This document shows, in pieces, positions 6,997 to 13,178 of a stretch of DNA of 16,585 nt; position 1 is the stretch's first letter, and every line of letters begins with the position of its first letter. The translations under genes and the position numbers were made by a program. This DNA comes from an uncultured Lysobacteraceae bacterium. Lineage in GTDB: Bacteria; Pseudomonadota; Gammaproteobacteria; Xanthomonadales; Rhodanobacteraceae. The stretch lies in NCBI GenBank assembly GCA_946482585.1, contig CAMLSI010000048.1, positions 1 to 16,585 on the forward strand, read 5' to 3'. The notes under the pieces were generated by a model. It worked only from the letters and a program-made list of their open reading frames with translations, was not told the origin of the DNA and made no database searches.

Positions 6997-8243
6997 ACCG
7001 GCATCGCGTCGCGCTCGTCGCACCGCCGTTCAGCGGACACCTGCATCCGCTGCTCGGCATCGGCCGCGCGCTGCGCGACCACGTCGACGTCCGCGTCTTC
7101 AGCAGCACCGCCGCGCAGGCGGCCATCGCGTCCGCGGATCTCGACGGCCGTGCGCTGCTGGCCGGCTGCGATGCCGCGATCGCCGCGATCGCCGATCCGC
7201 CGCGCCGTGCGGGCAGCAATCCGCTGCGCCTGCACGCGCAACTGCGCGCGAACCTCGCGCTGATGCAGCGCTTCCGCAGCGAACTCGATGCCGCCCTGCG
7301 CGAGTGGCGACCCCAGCTCGTGATCGCCGATTTCACCGTGCCCGTCGCCGGCGCCGTCGCGCGTGCGCTGCGGATTCCGTGGTGGACCAGCCTGCCTTCG
7401 CCGTGCGTCGTCGAAGCCGCGGGAGGTCCGCCGGCTTATCTCGGCGGCTGGAAACCGCGCGGCGACGCGTTCGGACGCACACGCGACGCCCTGGGCCGCT
7501 TCGCCATCCGCGCGTTCAAGCGCAGCGTGGGGTTCGTCTATCGCCGACAGCTCGCAGCACTCGGCATCGACAGTCTCTATCGCCGCGACGGCAGCGAAGC
7601 CGTCTATTCCGACGAACGCATACTCGCGCTGGGTTCTCAGGAATTCGAGTACGCGCGCGACTGGCCGGCAGCGCTCACGTTCACGGGCCCCGTGCTCTAT
7701 ACACCGCCCTACGACGGACCCGCACCCGCGTTCACTGACGGCAAGCCGCACGTGCTCGTGACACTCGGCACGCATCTGCGCGCGCACAAACCCAGCACGA
7801 TCGCCGCCGTCCGCGCCGCCGCGCGCCTGCTGCCCCACATCGAATTTCATTTCACTCACGGGGATCCGCACAGCGCTCAACGCGTCCACGACGGCAACTA
7901 TCAGGAACTCGCCTACGTGTCCTACGCACGCGACCTGCCGCGCTATGAGCTCGTCGTCCACCACGGTGGCGCGGGCATCCTCTACCGCTGCCTCAGCCTC
8001 GGCATTCCCGCGCTCGTATTGCCGCTCGACTACGACCAGTTCGATCATGCGGCACGTCTCGAATCGACCGGCGTGGCGCGATGGCTGCGGACGCCGGGCG
8101 AACTGTCGCGAGCCGTCGGCGCCGCTATCGACGATGAAGCGTTGCGCACGCAGTGCCGCGCATTCCGGCGACGGCTCTGCGCTGGCGGTGCGGAAATCCG
8201 CATCGCCCACGCCGTGCGGGAACGACTCGGCACGATGGGGTGA
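6993..8243 (+). CDS. GT1-family (UGT/MGT-type) glycosyltransferase
   Basis: 416 residues, start overlapping the previous stop. Two Rossmann lobes as in GT-B enzymes. The N-terminal PPFSGHLHPLLGIGRAL contains His16, the usual catalytic base of GT1. The C-terminal half has VLVTLGTHLRAHK (donor lobe entry), YVSYARDLPRYELVVHHGGAGI around 310-330 (the HHGGAGT-type donor-binding motif) and IPALVLPLDYDQFDHAARLE, a relative of the usual P...DQ..NA segment. Relatives glycosylate small hydrophobic acceptors: macrolides, sterols, carotenoids (CrtX) and hydroxy-fatty-acid lipids (RhlB). As last gene of the operon it probably adds a sugar to the same lipid handled by the upstream enzymes. No signal peptide; peripheral or cytosolic. 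Donor and acceptor cannot be read from the sequence. Confidence 0.9.
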   Translation: MNRHRVALVAPPFSGHLHPLLGIGRALRDHVDVRVFSSTAAQAAIASADLDGRALLAGCDAAIAAIADPPRRAGSNPLRLHAQLRANLALMQRFRSELDAALREWRPQLVIADFTVPVAGAVARALRIPWWTSLPSPCVVEAAGGPPAYLGGWKPRGDAFGRTRDALGRFAIRAFKRSVGFVYRRQLAALGIDSLYRRDGSEAVYSDERILALGSQEFEYARDWPAALTFTGPVLYTPPYDGPAPAFTDGKPHVLVTLGTHLRAHKPSTIAAVRAAARLLPHIEFHFTHGDPHSAQRVHDGNYQELAYVSYARDLPRYELVVHHGGAGILYRCLSLGIPALVLPLDYDQFDHAARLESTGVARWLRTPGELSRAVGAAIDDEALRTQCRAFRRRLCAGGAEIRIAHAVRERLGTMG

Positions 8244-8297
8244 AGCGTTCGTTGGCGCGCAGACGTCTCGCCTGTTCGCGAAACACGCAGGGCGCGC

Positions 8298-8333
8298 GAG
8301 CGGCGCCGCGGCGAAACCGCCGCGCCGCCGCTC
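8298..8333. terminator. Strong hairpin, likely bidirectional terminator at the operon end
   Basis: The arms 8298-8313 and 8318-8333 pair at 15 of 16 positions (one C/C mismatch at 8306/8325) around an AAAC loop. It lies between the last glycosyltransferase stop (8243) and the convergent small gene stop (8343). Only short T-rich stretches follow, but stem strength and position suit transcription ending from both sides. Confidence 0.6.
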
Positions 8334-8342
8334 CTCGTTGCG

Positions 8343-8591
8343 TTACTGCTTGTTGCCGCGATCCGCATTCTTGCTGCTGCGCGGATTGTCGGCATCATGG
8401 TCCGACACGCGGTTGCGCTGGTTGACGCGGTTGTTGTCGTTGTCGACGTCGTTACCGTCGCTCTGACGCGCGTTCTTGCGCTCGGTTTCGTAGTTCGCCT
8501 GACGCTGCTGTCCCTGCTTGGCGTCCTGGCGTTCCGTGTCCGGGTTGCGGACGTTCGTATCCGGCTTGCGGGTATCGTTCGTGTTCGGCAT
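8343..8591 (-). CDS. Small intrinsically disordered Asn/Asp/Arg-rich protein, 82 aa
   Basis: ATG at 8591 is set by an excellent ribosome site, AAAGGAGAG, 5-8 nt upstream; the frame opens 58 codons earlier, but that part is unsupported. The protein has 15 Asn, 12 Asp and 11 Arg in 82 residues and no Leu, Ile, Phe, Trp or Cys at all, so it cannot form a normal hydrophobic core. Near the N-terminus R-x-P-D-T occurs twice (RKPDT, RNPDT). No signal peptide. I do not recognise a family. Such composition is seen in stress-linked hydrophilic proteins and in nucleic-acid- or protein-binding disordered proteins, but nothing here selects between them. It converges on the glycolipid operon and is divergent from the CotH gene. 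The good ribosome site and sustained composition make a chance frame unlikely. Confidence 0.7.
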   Translation of the reverse strand: MPNTNDTRKPDTNVRNPDTERQDAKQGQQRQANYETERKNARQSDGNDVDNDNNRVNQRNRVSDHDADNPRSSKNADRGNKQ

Positions 8592-8854
8592 CAAGTCTCT
8601 CCTTTGGGGTGAGCTGCGCGGTTGCGCTCCCTGGTTTCCGCAAGCCGCGTGCCATCGGCCGAGTCCGCCGCAATGCCGCATGGCTGCGTCGCCGGCCTCG
8701 GCATTCCGCACCGTCGTCCGGCGGCATCGTGCAGGATGCGCCGTGCGGGACCGCTCGACAGCCAATGCTGGAGTTCTGCGAAATCCCGCCGGACTCCCGC
8801 GTATTCTGTCGGCATCGTCGCGCGGCCGCGCGACACGCCCAGACGGAGTTCTCC
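8592..8854. promoter_or_regulatory. Divergent intergenic region with an 18-bp palindrome
   Basis: These 263 nt separate the small disordered gene (minus) from the CotH gene (plus) and must hold both promoters. GTCGCGCGGCCGCGCGAC at 8817-8834 is a perfect 18-bp palindrome with no spacer, ending 20 nt before the CotH ATG. TATTCT at 8802-8807 is a passable -10 for the plus-strand gene, but I find no good -35 at normal spacing. Confidence 0.4.
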
Positions 8855-11017
8855 ATGGATTCGCTGCGCCGACTCGCCGCCCGCGCGTTGCTGCTGTTCG
8901 CCCTGCCGTTCGTCGCGGCCGCGCAGGATTTCTACGATCCAGCGACCCTGCGCACCGTGAACCTCCAGTTCCACGACGCGAACTGGCTGACCCTGCTGCG
9001 GCAGAACTACGCCTCGGAGACCAACATCCTCGCCGACCTCACGGTCGACGGTGTCACCTATCCGAGCGTCGGCGTGCGCATCCGCGGCAATACGTCATAT
9101 ACCGCGCTGCCCGGCGGCTCGGAGAAGTTCTCGCTCAAAGTCGAGACCGATTTCGTTGATCCGGAGCAGGAAATCCTGGGTTACGACACCTTCAACTTCA
9201 ACAACGGATTCCGCGATCCGACCTTCAGCCGGGAGGTCGTCTACAACAACTACGTCGCGCAGTTCATTCCAAATCCGCGCGCGAACAACATCGTGCTGAC
9301 GTTGAACGGACAGAACTGGGGCGTCTACATCAACGTGCAGCAGCCCGACAAGCGCATGCTGCGCGATTATTTCGTCAACGCCGACGGCCTGCGCATCCGC
9401 TGCGCGAACCAGCCGAACGGCCCGGGGCTCGCCTACAACGGCACGGCCGCGTCGGGGTATACGGCCTATGAGATCCAGGCCGACGGCGGCCTCGCCGATC
9501 CGCTCGGCGCGCTGATCGCGGTCACGAATTCGCTGAGCAACGAACCGCTCGCGACCTGGCCGAACATCGACACGAAGTTCGCGATCGATCCGTCGATCTG
9601 GTCGGTCGCGCTCGAGAACTTCCTGACCGACGACGACAGCTACGTGAGCAAGGGTTGCGATTTCATGACCTACCGCGATCCGCTCGACAGCCGCATGCAC
9701 CTGATGCAGCGCGACGCGAACGAGACGTTCACGCGGGCCACCTGGTCGCACACGCTGAACTTCAACCTGGCCAACAAACCCGTGCTGAATCGCGTGCTGT
9801 CGGTGCCCGAGCTGCGCCAGCGGTACCTGGCGCATTACCGCACGCTCAAGCGCGACCTGAGCTGGGACTATTTCGGGCCGCAATTTACCGCGCGGCGCGC
9901 GCTACTCGACGCCGCGGTCCAGGCCGACCCCAAGAAGCTCTACAGCCATACGCTGTTCCAGGACAATTTCACGAGCACCGTGACCATGCCCTATTCCGGC
10001 CTGGCCGGCGGCAGCCTGATCGGCCTGCAGCAGTTCGTGACGCAGCGCGCGACCTTCCTCAGCGCCAATGCCGAACTGTCAGCGAGCGGCCCGACGATAT
10101 CGGCGGCACAGGCTTCGACGACGACGCCGGCGCCGGCGCAGGCCGTCACGATCACGGCGACGGCCGCGCCCGCGGGGAGCGCGATTTCCAAAGTGGAATT
10201 GTTCTATCGTCCGGATGCCGGCAGCGTCTACCTGCGCACGCCGATGCTCGACGACGGCAACTCCGGCGATGGCGCCGCGGGCGACGGCGTCTACGGCGTC
10301 GCCCTGCCGGTTGCCGGCACCGCGGGACAACGCGTCGCGTGGTACGTCGCCGCCACTGCGTCGAATGCGTATTCCTCGCTGAGCTTCCTGCCGGAACTGG
10401 CGGAACGCGATTCGAACCTCGTGCAGTACACGGCCTCGGCGAACAGCGCCGGCCTGCGCATCACGGAGTGGATGTACGCCGGAGTCAGCGGCGAGTTCGT
10501 CGAATTGACCAACCTCGGCGCCCAGGCGATCGATTTGACGGGCTGGAGCCTCGACGACGACCACGCGGTGGCCGGCGCGTTCAGCCTGAGCGCTTTCGGC
10601 ACCGTGCAACCCGGCGAGTCGGTGGTCGTGACCGAAAGCGTCGACAGCAATTTCCGCGCGGCGTGGACACTCGCGCCGACGGTCAAGGTGATCGGCCAGC
10701 TCGGCGTCGCGTCCGGCAACAACTTCGGCCGAGCCGATCAGATCCATCTGTTCAACGCGAGCAACCTGCTCGAAGACCGTCTCGACTACGGCGACCAGAC
10801 CTATGCCGGCAGCATCCGGACGCAGAACGCGAGCGGCCAGGTGCCCTGCAGCGCGATCGCGCAGAACACGGTCATGGCCTGGCAGCTCTCGGCCGTCGGC
10901 GATGCCTTCGGTTCGCACACCGCCACGAGCGGCGACGTCGGCACGCCGGGCAGCTTCGTGCTCGTCAATTGCGCCGCCAACGACGCGATCTTCAGCGACG
11001 GATTCGAGACACCCTGA
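8855..11017 (+). CDS. Secreted CotH-kinase family protein with lamin-tail domain
   Basis: 720 residues from ATG at 8855, with GGAG 6 nt upstream. Residues 1-23 are a signal peptide (LLLFALPFVAAAQ). Residues about 30-410 match the CotH family, atypical protein kinases first known from spore coats: VGVRIRGNTSYTALPGGSEKFSLKVE, FNNGFRDPTFSREVVYNNYVAQ, LTLNGQNWGVYINVQQPDKRML and ENFLTDDDSYV. Many relatives have Glu where this one has the second Gln of NVQQ. An Ig-like beta domain follows at about 410-525, then a lamin-tail (LTD) domain at about 533-650 starting LRITEWMY and containing FVELTNLGAQAIDLTGWSLDDD. The tail ends in IFSDGFE (712-718) plus two residues. The layout indicates an extracellular or surface protein. 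Kinase activity and substrate are not shown. Single transcription unit with a hairpin after it. Confidence 0.88.
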   Translation: MDSLRRLAARALLLFALPFVAAAQDFYDPATLRTVNLQFHDANWLTLLRQNYASETNILADLTVDGVTYPSVGVRIRGNTSYTALPGGSEKFSLKVETDFVDPEQEILGYDTFNFNNGFRDPTFSREVVYNNYVAQFIPNPRANNIVLTLNGQNWGVYINVQQPDKRMLRDYFVNADGLRIRCANQPNGPGLAYNGTAASGYTAYEIQADGGLADPLGALIAVTNSLSNEPLATWPNIDTKFAIDPSIWSVALENFLTDDDSYVSKGCDFMTYRDPLDSRMHLMQRDANETFTRATWSHTLNFNLANKPVLNRVLSVPELRQRYLAHYRTLKRDLSWDYFGPQFTARRALLDAAVQADPKKLYSHTLFQDNFTSTVTMPYSGLAGGSLIGLQQFVTQRATFLSANAELSASGPTISAAQASTTTPAPAQAVTITATAAPAGSAISKVELFYRPDAGSVYLRTPMLDDGNSGDGAAGDGVYGVALPVAGTAGQRVAWYVAATASNAYSSLSFLPELAERDSNLVQYTASANSAGLRITEWMYAGVSGEFVELTNLGAQAIDLTGWSLDDDHAVAGAFSLSAFGTVQPGESVVVTESVDSNFRAAWTLAPTVKVIGQLGVASGNNFGRADQIHLFNASNLLEDRLDYGDQTYAGSIRTQNASGQVPCSAIAQNTVMAWQLSAVGDAFGSHTATSGDVGTPGSFVLVNCAANDAIFSDGFETP

Positions 11018-11050
11018 TCGACCGACGCGCCAGGCGCTGCATCAGTGAAA

Positions 11051-11078
11051 GCTCCGCGGCACCGAGGTGCCGCGGAGC
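11051..11078. terminator. Perfect 12-bp hairpin after the CotH gene
   Basis: GCTCCGCGGCAC (11051-11062) and GTGCCGCGGAGC (11067-11078) pair perfectly around CGAG, 33 nt after the CotH stop. On the plus strand GAAA precedes and no T-run follows; read on the minus strand a TTTC follows, so it may serve both sides. A weaker GGGAC/GTCCC hairpin lies at 11094-11109. Confidence 0.6.
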
Positions 11079-11254
11079 CGCCGGGTCGGTCGCGGGACTT
11101 GTTCGTCCCATCGGCGTTGCGGGTCTCCCTTACCCACCGCGTGCCCGCATCCTCGCCGGCCGGGAGAGAGTGCCGCGAGCGGATGCGAAAGCGCATCGGG
11201 GAAATCCCTTGCCGCTGCGCACAAATACGGACGGGCCGGGAAATCCGCCTGCGG

Positions 11255-11584
11255 TCAGTAGCTGATCACCTGCGGATGCTCCGGCGTGGCCATCAGCAGG
11301 AGACCCGGTCGCGCAGCCGGGTCGGCGGATACGGTATCGCCGCGCTGACGGTCGAGCCGCCTCAGCATTGCCTGCAGACGACGATCGGCAGCGGAATCGG
11401 GAGGATCGATGCCCGCGGCCCGGCGGCTCCCGCGAACGAGTTCCACGAACGCTTCGTCCAGAGAGATATTCACGCTGACCTCTCCCGCTTCGCTGCTGCC
11501 CGGCGTCAGCGAGACCGCTGCGGCGACGAGAGCGCCCATCGCGAATCCATGGCGGCGGCTGCATGACGGTGTGTCGCTGTACAC
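11255..11584 (-). CDS. Small secreted protein of unknown function, 109 aa
   Basis: GTG start at 11584, chosen because AGGAGGTG (11589-11596, read on the minus strand) is almost a perfect anti-16S match with AGGAGG 6 nt away. Residues 1-33 look like a signal peptide, with an Arg pair in SRRHGF, then GALVAAAVSLTPGSSEA. The twin Arg is suggestive of Tat export but the motif is incomplete. The mature part is about 75 residues, mostly helical and charged (LDEAFVELVRGSR, ADRRLQAMLRRLDRQRG), ending ATPEHPQVISY. No cysteine in the mature part and no family I recognise. Upstream lie a perfect 19-bp inverted repeat and an FNR/Anr-type box, so expression may be oxygen-controlled. Confidence 0.72.
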   Translation of the reverse strand: MYSDTPSCSRRHGFAMGALVAAAVSLTPGSSEAGEVSVNISLDEAFVELVRGSRRAAGIDPPDSAADRRLQAMLRRLDRQRGDTVSADPAARPGLLLMATPEHPQVISY

Positions 11585-11613
11585 GAGTCACCTCCTGCCG
11601 GCGAATGCGCTTC

Positions 11614-11632
11614 TTGCTGCACGATGCAGCAA
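11614..11632. promoter_or_regulatory. Perfect inverted repeat in the leader/promoter of the small secreted protein gene
   Basis: TTGCTGCA (11614-11621) and TGCAGCAA (11625-11632) are perfect 8-bp arms around CGA. Read on the minus strand it lies 30-48 nt before the GTG start and directly follows a possible -10 (TAAAAAT, 11644-11638). It would be either an operator at the transcription start or a 5'-leader hairpin. Confidence 0.5.
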
Positions 11633-11681
11633 TCGGGATTTTTAGCCTTGGGTGCAGCGTAGCCATCGCCGCCCCGCGCGC

Positions 11682-11697
11682 ATTGACCTGCGTCAAT
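11682..11697 (-). promoter_or_regulatory. FNR/Anr/FixK-type binding box upstream of the small secreted protein
   Basis: TTGAC-CTGC-GTCAA (11683-11696), flanked by A and T, is a fully symmetric FNR-superfamily site (family consensus TTGAT-N4-ATCAA, with TTGAC/GTCAA half-sites accepted by Anr/FixK-type proteins). For the minus-strand gene, TACGCT at 11661-11656 would be a -10, placing the box centre near -40.5 to -41.5, the class II activating position. On the plus strand no -10 is found at that spacing. Confidence 0.6.
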
Positions 11698-12569
11698 AGG
11701 GCCGCCGGCCGCTCAGCCGCCCACGCCGCAAAAGACCCCGATATCGATCCCGCGAACGCCTCGGCGTTGGCGCAGAGCGACACTGTCCGATCCCGCACGA
11801 CGCGGCGACGACGTCCGTCCGAGCGCGTGCTTTCAATCAGTTGGCAAAGGCGTGCTTCGAATGCATGAAGCATCGCGCACCTCGATTGAGTCGATACGTC
11901 GCACTCGGAACCTCGGCATCGGCGCTCGAGTAACCGTGGGTAACGGCCGCGCGCGTTCGCGTAACCGACGGACGGACTCGCCCTGTTGCGAGCGGCCTGG
12001 AGGATGCCGGCCCTGAGCGCTGCCGAAACCGGACGCCGTTGCCGCACATCCCGCGTGCATGGCCGCGGCGCAGACCGTCTGCCGGGCGACGCCGGCGAAG
12101 TCGCACGAGACTTTCTGCCCGCCGGAGAGAGACGGCAGTCAGCAGAATCCAGAAAGTATCCGGACACGCGACGGACGGCACATCACCGCCGCGCCTCGAC
12201 TGGTGTCGACTGCCGCGACGACCCACACGAACATCCGCGCCCGCATCCAGCGCTGGGACACCTAACGTCGGCGTCGACGCCGATCTGCTCCAATGCGACC
12301 GGCGTCGTGATTTCGGCAGACACGGGCCCGGTGACGACGACCGCGAATACCGTCAGCACGCTGACGATCACTCTGCCGTTGCCGCTGTTCGACGTCGACT
12401 GTCCACGTCGACTGTGCGCGACGGCGACGCAGGATCCCGCACAGCCCCGGCTCCGGCTTTTTTTCGTCGAACCGAGCAGCGACGCCCAATCTTCATCGCT
12501 CGCTTCGCACAGCCCACCCAACGCGAGTTCGGTTAACGTCGATCGCGTCGCCTGAATCCGGAGCACGCC
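11698..12569. other. About 870 bases without a convincing gene
   Basis: Several frames stay open here, but they are Arg/Ser-rich, lack ribosome sites and overlap one another, as expected by chance at this GC content. Contents I can point to: a TGCTTC/GAAGCA dyad at 11853-11872; three TAACSG repeats around 11931-11967; an 11-bp direct repeat ACGTCGACTGT at 12392-12402 and 12405-12415; and a run of seven T at 12458-12464 after a short AGCC/GGCT stem, a weak plus-strand terminator. On the minus strand 12371-12183 (GTG start) encodes a signal-peptide-like stretch, GRVIVSVLTVFAVVVTGPVSA, and a short Cys-rich tail, but no ribosome site, so I do not call it a gene. Confidence 0.5.
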
Positions 12570-13022
12570 ATGGACCTCGTCGCGTTCGATGCGCACGAAC
12601 TGCACGCACTGAAACAGCTGGCCGAATTGCGCGCCGGATCGTCCGCCGACCGCGAGGCACTGGAGCTGCATTTCGCACGCCGATACACATCGGACCACTG
12701 TCTTGCGGTCTACGGCACCCTGGCGCCCGGCAAGCCGAATCATCATCAGCTGAGCGCGCTCGACGGCGCCTGGCATTCCGGCTGCGCCGTCAAAGGGTTG
12801 CTGCAGCACCTGGGCTGGGGCGCCGATCTCGGCTACCCGGCGCTGCGCTGGTCGGAGGATTCGGACGAATCCGTTCCGGTCCAGCTGTTCGTTTCCGCGG
12901 ACCTGCCGCGCCACTGGGCGAGGCTCGATGCGTTCGAGGGGGACGAGTACCTGCGCATCCTCGTTCCGGTGCATGGCCCCGACGGCATCGTCGCCGTGGC
13001 CAACGTGTACGCGGCGCGCTAG
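12570..13022 (+). CDS. Gamma-glutamylcyclotransferase-like (AIG2/GGCT fold) protein
   Basis: 150 residues from ATG at 12570, with GGAG about 6 nt upstream. The substrate loop YGTLAPG is at 48-54, and the LDAFEGDEYLR segment (119-129) carries the Glu expected to be catalytic, most likely Glu123. Members of this fold release 5-oxoproline from gamma-glutamyl compounds; many bacterial members have unknown substrates. About 45 residues precede the fold, longer than in minimal members, and look helical. Cytosolic. It appears monocistronic, with tRNA-Thr on the opposite strand immediately after. Confidence 0.85.
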   Translation: MDLVAFDAHELHALKQLAELRAGSSADREALELHFARRYTSDHCLAVYGTLAPGKPNHHQLSALDGAWHSGCAVKGLLQHLGWGADLGYPALRWSEDSDESVPVQLFVSADLPRHWARLDAFEGDEYLRILVPVHGPDGIVAVANVYAAR

Positions 13023-13051
13023 CCGCGGGACGCGACTGGGAACTGGATAGC

Positions 13052-13127
13052 TGGTGCCGGCTGTCAGAATCGAACTGACGACCTACTGATTACAAATCAG
13101 TTGCTCTACCAACTGAGCTAAGCCGGC
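13052..13127 (-). tRNA. tRNA-Thr (anticodon UGU)
   Basis: Read on the minus strand, 76 nt fold into a full cloverleaf: acceptor GCCGGCT/AGCCGGC, D stem GCTC/GAGC with loop AGTTGGTA, anticodon stem ACTGA/TCAGT with loop TTTGTAA (anticodon TGT), variable AGGTC, T stem GTCAG/CTGAC with loop TTCGATT, discriminator A and encoded CCA (13054-13052). It reads threonine codon ACA and, by wobble, other ACN codons. It lies 51 nt downstream of xerD on the same strand. Confidence 0.98.
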
Positions 13128-13155
13128 GCCGCGCGGATTGTAGGCGCGGCGCCGG
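13123..13155. repeat. 12-bp inverted repeat spanning the tRNA-Thr 5' end and its promoter
   Basis: CCGGCGCCGCGC (13123-13134) and GCGCGGCGCCGG (13144-13155) are perfect arms around a 9-nt loop that contains the -10 hexamer. Five bases of one arm belong to the tRNA acceptor stem. Read-through from xerD would form this hairpin, which may end xerD transcription or affect 5' processing. Confidence 0.55.
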
Positions 13156-13165
13156 GTCGGAGCAA
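13137..13165 (-). promoter_or_regulatory. Promoter of tRNA-Thr
   Basis: On the minus strand TTGCTC (13165-13160), a 17-nt spacer and TACAAT (13142-13137, one change from TATAAT) form a sigma-70 promoter. Transcription would begin near 13130, about 3 nt before the mature tRNA 5' end. The bases between the -10 and the start are all G/C, as in promoters under stringent control. Confidence 0.65.
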
Positions 13166-13178
13166 CGCAGCCGGGCCG

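Noticed and set aside
2409..8243. Aryl-polyene/flexirubin or classical ole olefin cluster
   Set aside because: No ACP, ketoreductase/dehydratase set, ammonia-lyase, OleC ligase or OleB hydrolase is present, while two glycosyltransferases are.
11837..12555. Open frames of 75-189 codons in the gene-poor segment
   Set aside because: They overlap each other on both strands, lack ribosome sites, and show no domain or sustained protein-like pattern.
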